Numbered from the stretch's first letter, positions 1-9,219 are shown. The stretch is 64,000 nucleotides of DNA from HTCC2207 sp002685195 (GCA_051201675.1 CP179212.1:1798001-1862000); one strand, 5' to 3'. The notes: a model not told the origin generated them from the letters alone. Translations and numbers: made by a program.

Positions 1-1082
1 GCTACCCCCCAACTCGCACCTAATTCTCGGCGAAAATCCGAAGATGCTCGAACTATGCGGGCTTCAATGAGCACTTGTTTTACTGGAATATCTATTTGGT
101 TTAGCATGCGCTTGAATGCATCTATTTTGTCGGGCACGTCGGTTAAGATAATAGTATTCGTCCGTTGATCGATAATCACTGATCCACGATCCGACATAAG
201 TGTCGAGGTCCCTCCACTGTTAGTCCCGTCATCATTAATTCGTCCACTTGTCGTATCTGAAGATGTCTCGAAAAACTTAGAAATAGAATTCACATCTGCA
301 TATTTGACTCGTGTAATGTAAGTCTCCAATAAAGCTAAAGCTTGTAATTGTTTTAGATCTTCAATCTCCCGAGCTTCTCTATCACTCAATTCCTCTAAGG
401 GGGCGATAAGTAGAATATTTCCCTGCTTTCGCATTCCTAGGCCTTTCGACTTTAAAATAGTATCCAGCGCCTGATCCCAAGGAACATTTTTTAAGTTAAG
501 ACTAATAGCTCCTTTTACTGAGTCAGTAACTACCAAATTAATTGATTTGAAGTCAGCCACAATCTGCAAAACATCTCGAATCTGTATGTCCTGAAAATTA
601 AGATCAATAAGATCTCCTTTGAAGCTAGTCTTCTTGGAAACTCTGGAAGAAGAAGAGGGTCTGCTATCTAAAACTGTGATGATAATTTGATTATCCGTCC
701 GTTCAGTTTTGTAGGTGAATAATCTGCGATTCACAATTTGAACAATAGTGTTATCGTCTTTTTGTTCACTATCAATATATCTAATTGGTGTGGAGAAATC
801 AGAAACATCTAACCGTTTATCAAGATTACTAGGCAAACTCGTTTTTTTAAAAACAACTTTAATTTGATTTTCGATCAGTGATACGGTGGCGCCTGAAACC
901 AATTGATTGGAGCTAATAGTAACCAGAGCTTGTCCTTTTGAGTTTAGATCAAATTCAACATTAGCAATGGACAGTTCTTCACTTTCAACTTTAGTTGCGA
1001 TCATAACAACCATACACACTAACATTATTGCTATTAATCTAAAATTCGAGATAACTCTAAATTGACTTATATTCGCATCCAT
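1..1082 (-). CDS. pilQ: Type IV pilus secretin PilQ, N-terminal part (cut by window start)
   Basis: The frame opens with ATG at 1082, one base after the pilP stop, and stays open to base 1, giving about 360 residues. A hydrophobic export segment lies near residues 14-29. An AMIN-like beta domain follows (about 35-150), then a secretin/TonB short N-terminal domain around 165-235 (motifs DLIDLNFQDIQIRDVLQ and NVPWDQALDTILK) and the N1 region (YITRVKYADVNSISKFF). The last readable residues, RRELGASWG, lead into the secretin barrel, which lies outside. PilQ forms the outer-membrane pore for type IV pili, and PilP joins it to the inner-membrane PilMNO complex. The five genes run pilM to pilQ on one strand with overlaps or tiny gaps, so a single operon is likely. 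Confidence 0.93.
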   Translation of the reverse strand, partial: MDANISQFRVISNFRLIAIMLVCMVVMIATKVESEELSIANVEFDLNSKGQALVTISSNQLVSGATVSLIENQIKVVFKKTSLPSNLDKRLDVSDFSTPIRYIDSEQKDDNTIVQIVNRRLFTYKTERTDNQIIITVLDSRPSSSSRVSKKTSFKGDLIDLNFQDIQIRDVLQIVADFKSINLVVTDSVKGAISLNLKNVPWDQALDTILKSKGLGMRKQGNILLIAPLEELSDREAREIEDLKQLQALALLETYITRVKYADVNSISKFFETSSDTTSGRINDDGTNSGGTSTLMSDRGSVIIDQRTNTIILTDVPDKIDAFKRMLNQIDIPVKQVLIEARIVRASSDFRRELGASWGV

Positions 1083-1083
1083 T

Positions 1084-1599
1084 TCACTTCTCCAATGTTA
1101 CTACTTGACGTTGGCCAAACCAGCCACCTCTATGATCAGATATCTTCTCCAAAATAATTACCTGCGTATCATTAATAGCAATTACTTGGCCATAATTTTT
1201 GCCTACAAAATCTCCCTTTCTAACTTTATTGATACCGCCATTAGAATCGACCAGCAGAGCCCAATCATCTGTCTTACTCTTTAAGGAGCCAACCATTTGT
1301 AAAGACAGTAAGTCAAAAAACTCTAGTGGTTGCTTCGGTCTCAATAAATCAGGATTAGTGACCTTTTCTTTGCTGTAAAAGGTATCTTGTGATGGCTGAC
1401 TGAATCGCTCAAACACGTTTCGTTTGGAACTCGACTGATAAACATAGCCTTTCTCAACTGGCATCTTTGGCAGAGGATCCACATCCGAAACTTGAGTCAA
1501 AGCAAATTCATCTAACTGGACATTAATCTCAATGAATTTATCCTGTCCAGAACAACCGACCATCAAATGTAATAGTGGAATTACCAAGAAAGCTTTCAT
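1084..1599 (-). CDS. pilP: Type IV pilus lipoprotein PilP
   Basis: The product has 171 residues and starts with a lipoprotein signal whose lipobox is LMVGC, so Cys16 should be lipidated. A low-complexity linker follows, then the beta-rich PilP domain (from about residue 90, with LSLQMVGSLKSK, WALLVDSNGGINKVRKGDFVG and the late QVIILEKI). In known systems PilP binds the PilN/PilO dimer and the periplasmic part of PilQ. It overlaps pilO by 4 bases at its start and is followed by pilQ after 1 base, which fits translational coupling. Confidence 0.93.
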   Translation of the reverse strand: MKAFLVIPLLHLMVGCSGQDKFIEINVQLDEFALTQVSDVDPLPKMPVEKGYVYQSSSKRNVFERFSQPSQDTFYSKEKVTNPDLLRPKQPLEFFDLLSLQMVGSLKSKTDDWALLVDSNGGINKVRKGDFVGKNYGQVIAINDTQVIILEKISDHRGGWFGQRQVVTLEK

Positions 1600-2213
1600 G
1601 GTGGGTTGCCGACAGAATTAAAACGATAAGTTTTGGCATCCAATTCTAATGAGATTTCATTCCCTTCGGTTTTTCCCAGTGAGAAATCATGTAAGCTTAC
1701 TAATCTTTCAAGTTGCGTTAGGCCGGCAACGAAATTTCCAAGGTTATGATACTGTCCAGAAACGCTAATCTTAATTGGCAATTCTGTGTATAGCCCAGCA
1801 TCTTTTTCGTTCTGAATAGATATCACTGACGTAACCAAACCAGACTGGGTAGCGACTCTAGTAATATCTTCAATTATTTCAGGCACTTCTGAATCAACAG
1901 GCATTTTTTCGGTAAAGGACGCAAACATTAGGTCTAACTCAGCCATTTGTTGAATGTACTTATCTTTTTTAGCAATCAATAACTTCTTACGCCCATACTC
2001 GATGACTTTTTGAGACTCATATACCTCCTGATCCCTCAATTCATCTAAATTTCCATGTATGATCATGTAGTAACTTGCAGCTACTATCACCGTAAACACA
2101 AAAAATATTGTTAAAAAAAACATCGGCCGAGGCCAGGTTTCTATGTGACCTAACGTAATGTCTTCTTTACTAAACATGTCGGGAATATCGATGCCTTTTT
2201 GTTTGTCCAACAT
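1596..2213 (-). CDS. pilO: Type IV pilus alignment protein PilO
   Basis: The product has 205 residues: a short cytoplasmic N-terminus, one membrane helix at about 29-52, a coiled-coil stretch (about 55-105) and a C-terminal ferredoxin-like PilO domain. The cytoplasmic stretch has a typical PilO look, with a W-P-R motif (ETWPRPMFFL) just before the helix. It forms a heterodimer with PilN in the inner membrane. The stop of pilN is directly followed by this start. Length and architecture match the family. Confidence 0.92.
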   Translation of the reverse strand: MLDKQKGIDIPDMFSKEDITLGHIETWPRPMFFLTIFFVFTVIVAASYYMIIHGNLDELRDQEVYESQKVIEYGRKKLLIAKKDKYIQQMAELDLMFASFTEKMPVDSEVPEIIEDITRVATQSGLVTSVISIQNEKDAGLYTELPIKISVSGQYHNLGNFVAGLTQLERLVSLHDFSLGKTEGNEISLELDAKTYRFNSVGNPP

Positions 2214-2795
2214 TTAATCTCCTTTCCAACTAACTTGCTCTTTGGGTTCCTCTTTCAGATCATCCAGATAAACATTAATGTAAAACTCATTCGCATAACC
2301 TTCACTCTTCATCTGTTTTTCGATTTCCAACAGGCGCGGTTGACTAAACAGATAGGATCTATGAATATTTTTCATAAATTGCGACACATCACTATTCGAC
2401 TGAGCTCGGCCTATGATTACTAGTAGATTATCTTTTCGCTCCACACGCTTTAGAGTGATTTGATCTGGCATTGCGGTAACCAACTCATCTAACACCTTCG
2501 CAGTAGCGGATCGACCCGATTGCAAATGCTCAAGTATTTGAATTTGACTGATTAACTCAGCTTTTTTGGATTCAAGATTTCTTACCTCTTTAAGAGTCTC
2601 GTCCAATCTGTCAATTCTGGACTGAATGTAATCATTTAGCTGTTTAGACTCATTTACCCAGTTATTAGTAATCAACGCAGCAGGTATCGCAAAGGCCAAT
2701 GCACTGATTCCCGTTAGTACAAGAATGAGAAACTTCTCTTTGCGCCTACGTGTAGCCTGATCTCGCCGCCATGGAAGTAAGTTGAGCTCTATCAT
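2214..2795 (-). CDS. pilN: Type IV pilus alignment protein PilN
   Basis: The product has 193 residues. The N-terminus MIELNLLPWRRDQATRRRKE contains the INLLPWR-type motif by which PilN inserts into a groove of PilM. A membrane helix (about 22-44), a coiled coil and a C-terminal alpha/beta domain follow. It overlaps pilM by 4 bases and abuts pilO, the standard pilMNOP arrangement. Confidence 0.94.
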   Translation of the reverse strand: MIELNLLPWRRDQATRRRKEKFLILVLTGISALAFAIPAALITNNWVNESKQLNDYIQSRIDRLDETLKEVRNLESKKAELISQIQILEHLQSGRSATAKVLDELVTAMPDQITLKRVERKDNLLVIIGRAQSNSDVSQFMKNIHRSYLFSQPRLLEIEKQMKSEGYANEFYINVYLDDLKEEPKEQVSWKGD

Positions 2796-3943
2796 TTGTA
2801 TCCTTTAGATAAAGCTAAACCAAAAGCAAGCATCATTGCAGGCGTATCCGAAAGAAGTCGAGAGCGGCAGACTTGAGAGCTCAAAGTAATGTTTTTAAGC
2901 AAATCTACTATTTCTGCTGGAATATCAACGGCATTTGAAATTTTATCAGGCAAACCTACCACCTTTGACACCCCTCCAGATAACATCAAACGATCAATTT
3001 TCTTTATCTCAGTCGATGAGTAAAAAACCTGAATCGAACGTTTGATGTGCTGGATAAGCAACTCTTTAAATGGATCCAGCATGGTTTCAACATAATCAGA
3101 GTCTAGCCCTCCTTTCCGTTTTGCCTTCCCCGCTTCTGCCCAAGATAGATTATAGTGTCGCTGGATATCCTCGGTTAGTTGTTTGCCACCAAACGGCTGT
3201 TCTAAGGAGTAAACCACCATTGCCTGAGAGATTACTACAAACGTGAATACCGACGCACCAATGTCTATAACTGCAACCACTTCTTCTGTGTCATAGCCCA
3301 TGCTCCTGCTATTTGTCTGATCATGCTGTCTTGATTCAGCTGCTTCTGTTTTGATGAGTTCTTTATAAGCCCGAGCAAATGCAAAGCTTTCAACATCAAC
3401 TACAACAGGTTGAAGCCCCGCTAGTTTGATTACCTCTTTTCTTTGATCAACATAATCTCGCTGGCAAGCGACCACCTGCACTCTCAACTCATCTTTACTT
3501 AATGGATTTGGGCCCACCACAGCAAAATCTAAATTTACTTCGTCAAGATTGAAGGGAATTATAGCGCCAGCCTCTAACTCAACTCTCGCCTCCAACTGTT
3601 TTTCTGAGAGTGCTCTGGGCACATCTATAAAGTTCGAAATCACCGATGAACCAGACACTGCTACTGCTGCCTTTAATGACGAGGCGTTAGAGTCTTGATA
3701 TATAATCTTTAGCACTTTTGCAGTCGCCTCTACATCTATAATTTCTCTGTCGATTACCGCTCCAGGCGGGAGTGGCGATACACCATAAGAGACAACCTTA
3801 TAACCTTCATGATTAGATTCCATCTCAATAAGTTTTATCGCAGCCGAAGAAATATCGATGCCTAATATTGTTTTAGGTACCGACTTGAAACCAAGATTTA
3901 GTGATAATATCTGGTCTTTAAGCGGGAATAATTTACTTAACAC
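2792..3943 (-). CDS. pilM: Type IV pilus assembly ATPase-like protein PilM
   Basis: PilM is an actin/FtsA-fold cytoplasmic protein that binds ATP and PilN. The motifs ILGIDISSAAIKLIEME (phosphate 1), VAVIDIGASVFTFVVI (phosphate 2) and MLSGGVSKVVGL (adenosine) are all present. The frame is open upstream to a GTG at 4018, which would give 408 residues against about 354 for the family. I prefer the GTG at 3943, because the protein then begins M-L-S-K-L-F, like typical PilM starts, and because 4018 lies very close to a predicted promoter. No clear ribosome site supports either start. The gene is divergent from the PBP1A gene, a common arrangement. Confidence 0.9.
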   Translation of the reverse strand: MLSKLFPLKDQILSLNLGFKSVPKTILGIDISSAAIKLIEMESNHEGYKVVSYGVSPLPPGAVIDREIIDVEATAKVLKIIYQDSNASSLKAAVAVSGSSVISNFIDVPRALSEKQLEARVELEAGAIIPFNLDEVNLDFAVVGPNPLSKDELRVQVVACQRDYVDQRKEVIKLAGLQPVVVDVESFAFARAYKELIKTEAAESRQHDQTNSRSMGYDTEEVVAVIDIGASVFTFVVISQAMVVYSLEQPFGGKQLTEDIQRHYNLSWAEAGKAKRKGGLDSDYVETMLDPFKELLIQHIKRSIQVFYSSTEIKKIDRLMLSGGVSKVVGLPDKISNAVDIPAEIVDLLKNITLSSQVCRSRLLSDTPAMMLAFGLALSKGYK

Positions 3944-4031
3944 AAAAGAAATCCAATAATAGTCAGTGAGACGTCGAAGAATAACTGGATTTTCGTTAAC
4001 TAGTTGGATGCACTTCACATTACTGACGTTC

Positions 4032-4037
4032 TATAAT
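4032..4037 (+). promoter_or_regulatory. Consensus -10 hexamer in the pilM / mrcA divergent promoter region
   Basis: The 47-base gap between the divergent pilM and PBP1A genes holds a perfect TATAAT on the plus strand, 29 bases before the PBP1A ATG. No good -35 is visible at 16-18 bases. On the minus strand the overlapping TATTAT could serve pilM. It is assigned from position and sequence only. Confidence 0.4.
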
Positions 4038-4065
4038 AGAAAAAATGATTTTAGGAAATTAATTT

Positions 4066-6582
4066 ATGAATCGTCGTCGAGCCATCAGATTTAGCTTGAT
4101 AACCCTTTTACTGGGGGTAGGCGGCATTCTGTTAGTCACTTCATGTCTTTACCTTTATTTGAGTCCAAAACTACCCTCTGCTGAAGAGCTCAAAGATGTC
4201 CGTATGCAGATTCCACTCAGAGTGACATCTCAAGATTTAAAGATTATCGGTGAGTTTGGCAACCAAAAACGAACACCCGTAGATTTTGAAGATATTCCCA
4301 AGCAAATGGTTGATGCCCTTCTGGCAGCAGAAGATGATAGTTTTTTCGAACATAAAGGGATTGTTGTTTCTGGACTTGTAAGATCCGTTATACAACTCGT
4401 AAGTCAAGGGAAAGCTGTTGGTGGCGGAAGTACAATTACAATGCAGGTCGCCAGAAACTTTTTCTTCCATAAGCGCAAAGAATTTACTCGTAAATTTAAT
4501 GAAATATTACTCGCTTTTCGCATCGAAGAGGTACTGACCAAGGAAGAGATACTATCCCTTTACGCAAATAAAATGTTTCTTGGTAAAACTGCCTATGGAT
4601 TCGCCGCGGCCGCACAGGTTTACTACGGTAAAAATCTTCAAGATCTCAGCCTATCCCAGATTGCAATGGTAGCAGGCCTACCGAAAGCCCCATCTGCTTA
4701 CAATCCCATTGCCAATCCTAAGCGTGCTACTGAGCGAAGAAATTGGATATTGGGACGAATGTTAAAATTAAACAGTATCTCCTACCAAGAATATCAGGAG
4801 GCCATAATTGAGGTTGATAATGCGTTGTACCATGGCTCCAAATCAGAGATAGAGGCCGATTATGTTGCTGAAATCGTAAGACAAGAGGTTATCTCTAAGT
4901 TCGGCCTCAAAGCTTATACTGAAGGCTATACCGCAATCACTACGATTGACTCATCAATGCAAGAAAATGGTGTCAATGCTTTGCATTCTGGAGTCTTATC
5001 CTACGATCAACGTCACGGATATAGAGGTGTAGAGAAATCAGGAATAGATAAATCTCTCTGGGCAGAAACCTTGAAAACCACCCGTGATATTGGGCCTTTA
5101 GAGCCGGCGATAATAAACCTAGTTGCTGATGATCGACTGACACTACTAACCAGAGATGGCGGTATCCAAACACTCAATTGGAGTGATGGTTTGAAAGGAT
5201 TACGAATCTATAAAACAGTAAATGCTAGATCAGCCCCAATTGAATCGGCCGCCGACCTATTTACTATTGGAGATCTCATCAGAATTTCAAAAGATGAAAA
5301 CGGAAATATACGTTTGGCTCAACTTCCAATTGTACAGTCAGCACTGGTGGCGATAGACCCTTACAATGGCGCTGTAAAAACTATGGTCGGAGGATTCGAC
5401 TATAGAGAGAGTCGTTTTAACCGAGCTACTCAAGCCGCTCGCCAACCCGGCTCAAATTTCAAGCCTTTCATTTATGCAACTGCCCTTAAAAATGGGTTCA
5501 CGCCGGCATCAATCATCAATGATGCTCCAGTAGTCTTTGATGATGCGAAGCTAGAAGATACATGGAGACCGGAAAATGATGGAGGCAAATTCTATGGGCC
5601 CACCCGCCTAAGAGAGGCCCTGTACCGTTCTCGCAATCTAGTTTCTATAAGACTTTTGAGGCGAATGGGAATTGATCGAACACTTGAAGGGCTGCAATTA
5701 TTTGGTTTCGACACAAGTGAAATGCCGTTAGATTTATCTTTGGCGTTAGGGAGTTATGCCTTGACTCCATTAGAGATTGCAACTGGCTATGCCATGTTTG
5801 CCAATGACGGTTATCAAGTTAGACATCATATCCTTGATAAAATCGTTGATCGAGATGGAAATGTTATTTTTCAGGCATCTCCTGAAGTTGCCTGCGACTC
5901 CTGTAGTGAACCTAACGATCAATTGAAGTCTGGTGATGCAGCATCTAGAGAAAATATGATCTCGCCTGAAGTTGATTTGCAACTACGAGCACTATTTGAT
6001 GATTTAGAAAAAGTATCTGCCGAGGATGGCGATCGATATAGCTGGGATAAAGTTAAACAAAGCCTAGCAACACTGCCTAGTGCCAAAGTCATTCCTGCTA
6101 AACGAGAAATGGATCCTCAGACAGCATTTTTGATGGACTCTATGCTAAAAGACGTTATTTTGAGGGGGACTGGTGTTAAAGCGAAAGTACTCAACCGAAG
6201 CGATATTGGAGGCAAAACTGGCACTACCAATGGTCCGAGAGATGCTTGGTTTTCTGGATATTCTCCTCATCTAGTTGCAACAGCATGGGTTGGATTTGAT
6301 GACAATTCAGTCATCGGTCGCAATGAATATGGCGGGTCCGCTGCACTTCCTATTTGGATTGACTTTATGTCAAAAGCCCTCAAAGGCAAGGCTGATCTAG
6401 ATAAACGTCAACCTAACGGTATTGTCACAGTCAAAATTGATCCAAAAACAGGGAAACGAGTTGCGCCTAGTAACAAGGGTATCTATGAGTTTTTCAGAAC
6501 TAAAAATGTCCCTGCAGCGCCAGACGAAGATTCTAGTTCTTCAGAAACAGAGCTTAACCCTCTCCCCGACGATATTTTTTAG
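4066..6582 (+). CDS. mrcA: Penicillin-binding protein 1A (bifunctional peptidoglycan synthase)
   Basis: The product has 838 residues, normal for PBP1A. After an N-terminal membrane anchor (about 9-32) comes a GT51 glycosyltransferase domain with the EDDSFFEHKG motif containing the catalytic Glu, GGSTITMQVARN and KRKEFTRKFNEILLAFRIE. An inserted OB-like region follows, then the transpeptidase with active-site motif GSNFKPF (Ser of SxxK), SRN and KTGTT. It polymerises and crosslinks peptidoglycan at the inner membrane. It sits next to pilMNOPQ as in many gammaproteobacteria. The neighbouring yrfG gene starts 22 bases downstream. Confidence 0.95.
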   Translation: MNRRRAIRFSLITLLLGVGGILLVTSCLYLYLSPKLPSAEELKDVRMQIPLRVTSQDLKIIGEFGNQKRTPVDFEDIPKQMVDALLAAEDDSFFEHKGIVVSGLVRSVIQLVSQGKAVGGGSTITMQVARNFFFHKRKEFTRKFNEILLAFRIEEVLTKEEILSLYANKMFLGKTAYGFAAAAQVYYGKNLQDLSLSQIAMVAGLPKAPSAYNPIANPKRATERRNWILGRMLKLNSISYQEYQEAIIEVDNALYHGSKSEIEADYVAEIVRQEVISKFGLKAYTEGYTAITTIDSSMQENGVNALHSGVLSYDQRHGYRGVEKSGIDKSLWAETLKTTRDIGPLEPAIINLVADDRLTLLTRDGGIQTLNWSDGLKGLRIYKTVNARSAPIESAADLFTIGDLIRISKDENGNIRLAQLPIVQSALVAIDPYNGAVKTMVGGFDYRESRFNRATQAARQPGSNFKPFIYATALKNGFTPASIINDAPVVFDDAKLEDTWRPENDGGKFYGPTRLREALYRSRNLVSIRLLRRMGIDRTLEGLQLFGFDTSEMPLDLSLALGSYALTPLEIATGYAMFANDGYQVRHHILDKIVDRDGNVIFQASPEVACDSCSEPNDQLKSGDAASRENMISPEVDLQLRALFDDLEKVSAEDGDRYSWDKVKQSLATLPSAKVIPAKREMDPQTAFLMDSMLKDVILRGTGVKAKVLNRSDIGGKTGTTNGPRDAWFSGYSPHLVATAWVGFDDNSVIGRNEYGGSAALPIWIDFMSKALKGKADLDKRQPNGIVTVKIDPKTGKRVAPSNKGIYEFFRTKNVPAAPDEDSSSSETELNPLPDDIF

Positions 6583-6604
6583 AATCCCAGTAAACGGTAA
6601 TTAA

Positions 6605-7282
6605 ATGGTAATAGATTGGACAAAGATTGATACGGTGCTGCTTGATATGGACGGTACTCTATTGGACCTGCACTTCGACAATTTCTTTTGGCTGCAGCAC
6701 CTACCTGAGTGTTATGTAGCAAATTTTCCAGGTGAGGAGGAAAAAGCTCTGGATGACTTAAAACGCCAATTGTTTGAGAAGAGAGGTACTCTAGATTGGT
6801 ACTGCACTGACTTTTGGTCTCACCAATTAGATTTAGATGTTGTTGGACTGAAAAGAAAGATTCACCATCTCATCAGCGAACGACCTAAATCACTACTGTT
6901 TTTGAAGGCATTAAGTGCCAACAATAAGCAACGAATATTAGTTACAAATGCTCACCCTGACAGTGTGGCTTTAAAATTTTCTGTGACAGATATAAAAACA
7001 GAACTTGATATAGTTGTTTCCTCTCACGAATATGGCTTCCCAAAGGAATCCTTAGATTTTTGGAGAGCCTTCCAACAAAAATGCCCCTTCGATCCTCAAA
7101 GAACACTCTTTATTGATGACTCAGAATCAGTTCTGGATGCGGCTCAATGTTACGGTGTTGCCAACTTACTATGTGTCGATAGCCCCGACAGTACAATCGC
7201 AGCTAAAAATAAATCTAAATACTCTTCGATTAGTCACTTTGAAGAGCTGCTGTCGCACAATGGTAAACTACATTATGCTTAA
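6605..7282 (+). CDS. yrfG: HAD-family hydrolase, probable GMP/IMP nucleotidase YrfG
   Basis: The product has 225 residues. HAD motif I is DMDGTLLDLHFDNFFW, motif II is VTNAHP, and motif IV is LFIDDSESVLDAA. The DxxFW segment after motif I and the position directly before hslR and hslO match E. coli YrfG, a purine 5'-nucleotidase. The last 8 bases overlap the hslR start, so the two are probably translated together. The substrate is inferred from orthology and context. Confidence 0.85.
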   Translation: MVIDWTKIDTVLLDMDGTLLDLHFDNFFWLQHLPECYVANFPGEEEKALDDLKRQLFEKRGTLDWYCTDFWSHQLDLDVVGLKRKIHHLISERPKSLLFLKALSANNKQRILVTNAHPDSVALKFSVTDIKTELDIVVSSHEYGFPKESLDFWRAFQQKCPFDPQRTLFIDDSESVLDAAQCYGVANLLCVDSPDSTIAAKNKSKYSSISHFEELLSHNGKLHYA

Positions 7283-7649
7283 GATCCGACTTGATAAATG
7301 GTTGTGGGCAGCTCGCTTCTTTAAGACTAGAGCTCTCGCTAAAACAGCAGTAGACAACGGTAAAGTTCATGTGGCTGGCCAAAAAGGCAAGCCTAGCCGT
7401 ATGATTGAGGTAGGCGAGCTGATCAGAGTCCGTCAAGGAGAAGACGAAAGAACAATTACGGTAATAGCTCTCTCGGAGCAAAGGCGTGGAGCACCCGAAG
7501 CTCAAAGTCTTTATGAAGAAACTCAAGAAAGCATAGCTAAAAGAGAAAAAAAATCTGCCGAAAGAAAAGCGTTTTATGGATCTACACCGGCCTCTGTAAG
7601 ACCAAATAAAAAACAACGACGGCAAATTCATCGGTTTTTAGAAAATTAA
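7275..7649 (+). CDS. hslR: Heat-shock protein 15, S4-domain ribosome-associated protein HslR
   Basis: The product has 124 residues. The S4 RNA-binding domain covers about residues 4-70 (IRLDKWLWAARFFKTRALA, then GKVHVAGQKGKPSR), followed by a basic helical tail ending NKKQRRQIHRFLEN. HslR binds free 50S subunits carrying a stranded nascent chain and helps recycle them. The frame is open further upstream inside yrfG, but the S4 domain requires the ATG at 7275. It sits between yrfG and hslO as in E. coli. Confidence 0.93.
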   Translation: MLKIRLDKWLWAARFFKTRALAKTAVDNGKVHVAGQKGKPSRMIEVGELIRVRQGEDERTITVIALSEQRRGAPEAQSLYEETQESIAKREKKSAERKAFYGSTPASVRPNKKQRRQIHRFLEN

Positions 7650-7688
7650 GGTTAATCTACTCAAATCTTTCAGTACAATAGCGCGCAT

Positions 7689-8573
7689 ATGAAAAATCCA
7701 GATATTCTGCAACGCTTTTTATTCGACGGTACTGACGTACGTGGAGAAATAACCACCTTATCATCCAGCTATCAAGACATTATTGCTCTACATGATTATC
7801 CCCAAACTATTTCTAAGCTTTTCGGAGAATTTTTAGTCGCAGCCAGTCTTATTGGCGCATCACTTAAGCAATCGGGCATGGTAACCGTGCAGGCGACCGG
7901 CGATGGCCCAGTTTCAACGATCATGGCGGAATGTAGTAAGGGTCAAAAACTACGGGGCATTGTTCGTGGTGATTGGGACTCTTCTAAGAGCAGTACTTTA
8001 TCTGATTCCGCTAATCTGGCTGAGGTGATGGGCTCTGGTACCTTGGCAATTACTATCGAACCTGATCAAGGAGAGAGGTACCAAGGTATTGTGCAAATGG
8101 CGGCGGCTGATTTAAGCGGCTGTCTAGAACACTATTTTGAACAATCTGCCCAACTATTAACCAAAATAAAAATTGCAGTAGATCAGAACATCGCTTCTGG
8201 ACTATTGATTCAACAAATGCCGATTACTCAAAACTTTGAACAAGCAAAAGATGATTGGCAACACCTTTCCACGCTTATGGATACCTTGAAAAGCAACGAG
8301 CAACTGGTGCTCTCTCATAATGATCAGTTGTATAGGTTATTTCATGAAGACGATGTTCGATTATTTGAATCACAGCCGGTATCATTTTTTTGCAGTTGCT
8401 CCCACGAAAGAACTGAGCGGGCGCTTGTATCTCTTGGTGAGGTCGAATTATTGCAAACCTGCGAAGAGCAAGGGCTTGTATTAATAACATGCCAATTTTG
8501 CGACCAGCAGTATCAGTTTTCAGAAAATGCTATCAAGGCTATGTTTAATACAAAACCTAATATCCTGCACTAA
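7689..8573 (+). CDS. hslO: Redox-regulated chaperonin Hsp33
   Basis: The product has 294 residues. The N-terminal Hsp33 core includes the GDGPVSTIMAEC and GIVRGDW segments. The C-terminal zinc redox switch is intact, with a CSC motif followed by CQFC (CxC then CxxC). Oxidation of these four cysteines releases zinc and turns on holdase activity in the cytosol. The gene ends ahead of a bidirectional terminator at 8696-8725. Confidence 0.96.
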   Translation: MKNPDILQRFLFDGTDVRGEITTLSSSYQDIIALHDYPQTISKLFGEFLVAASLIGASLKQSGMVTVQATGDGPVSTIMAECSKGQKLRGIVRGDWDSSKSSTLSDSANLAEVMGSGTLAITIEPDQGERYQGIVQMAAADLSGCLEHYFEQSAQLLTKIKIAVDQNIASGLLIQQMPITQNFEQAKDDWQHLSTLMDTLKSNEQLVLSHNDQLYRLFHEDDVRLFESQPVSFFCSCSHERTERALVSLGEVELLQTCEEQGLVLITCQFCDQQYQFSENAIKAMFNTKPNILH

Positions 8574-8695
8574 ACTTGGCTACTCTCAATATGGTCGTAA
8601 AAAGCTTCTGTGACAGCAATCTTAAACCTAGGTCTCTTGTTTGTGGGTTGCTACTTCATCCATTAATAGAAACTCAGAACTGAGGCACTATTTGC

Positions 8696-8725
8696 AAAAG
8701 AACCGCAGCTATGTGCGGTTCTTTT
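8696..8725. terminator. Bidirectional intrinsic terminator between hslO and the cytochrome c gene
   Basis: A perfect 12-bp inverted repeat (AAAAGAACCGCA and TGCGGTTCTTTT) flanks a 6-base loop. It gives a GC-rich core with a T-run on the 3' side of each strand. It lies between convergent genes, so it can end both the hslO and the cytochrome c transcripts. Confidence 0.9.
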
Positions 8726-8776
8726 ATAACAGATGTGTCCTCTCGGACTCACCAACAAGGGGAAATGGACTAACCA

Positions 8777-8797
8777 GCTATTTGCTATTTGCTATTT
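8777..8797. repeat. Three tandem copies of the heptamer GCTATTT across a stop codon
   Basis: Three exact GCTATTT copies run head to tail, followed by a partial GCT. The repeat covers the last four codons and the stop (TAG, 8785-8787) of the cytochrome c gene. A change in copy number would shift the reading frame at the extreme C-terminus only. It looks like slippage-prone sequence rather than a functional element. Confidence 0.7.
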
Positions 8798-9219
8798 GCT
8801 AAAATGTAGTCAATCGCAGTCTTAACTTCGTCGTCGCTACAACTCATGCAAGTTCCTCTAGCCGGCATGCCTCGAATGCCATTGATAGCATTGGCATAGA
8901 CGGCATCAATACCTTTCTCAAGTTTCAAAGCCCAAGCTGATGCATCGCCATACTTAGGGGCGCCAGCGATTCCTGAATTGTGGCAGGCCATACAGTTGGT
9001 GTTATAGATATCATCCCCTGATCGAGCTGACACAGTGGTCGCCGCTTCACTGCTAACCATAGATTGGCCTTCCATTAAAACATGACCGGCAGGAGCTATT
9101 CGCTCAGCAACCGCGACCTTTTGATTTTCTGTCAACTCAACATCTGAATTGTCAGCACCACAGGCACTCAGTAAAAGGATACTAGTTAGTACAAAAGCAA
9201 ACGGGTTTGGGTGGCTCAT
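8785..9219 (-). CDS. Lipoprotein cytochrome c5-like monoheme cytochrome
   Basis: The product has 144 residues from the ATG at 9219, which has a GGAG ribosome site 7 bases upstream. An upstream in-frame TTG at 9231 is less likely. The signal ends in lipobox LLSAC, so the protein should be anchored by lipid. The heme site is CMACH, the sixth ligand is probably the Met of GIRGMPARG, and a late C-x2-C pair (CMSC) is typical of cytochrome c5. Proteins of this class carry electrons in the periplasm. The partner is not shown here, though the same window encodes a cbb3 oxidase. Confidence 0.85.
   Translation of the reverse strand: MSHPNPFAFVLTSILLLSACGADNSDVELTENQKVAVAERIAPAGHVLMEGQSMVSSEAATTVSARSGDDIYNTNCMACHNSGIAGAPKYGDASAWALKLEKGIDAVYANAINGIRGMPARGTCMSCSDDEVKTAIDYILANSK

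Noticed and set aside
2199..2423. Plus-strand open frame of 74 codons antisense to pilN
   Set aside because: It lies wholly within well-supported coding sequence on the other strand, lacks a ribosome site and resembles no family.
7230..7631. Minus-strand open frame of 133 codons opposite hslR
   Set aside because: It is antisense to the conserved S4 protein, and its composition is the mirror of the basic tail of HslR; no independent evidence.
8574..8695. Small gene or RNA between hslO and the terminator
   Set aside because: No frame with a ribosome site, no hairpin other than the terminator and no promoter-like pair was found.
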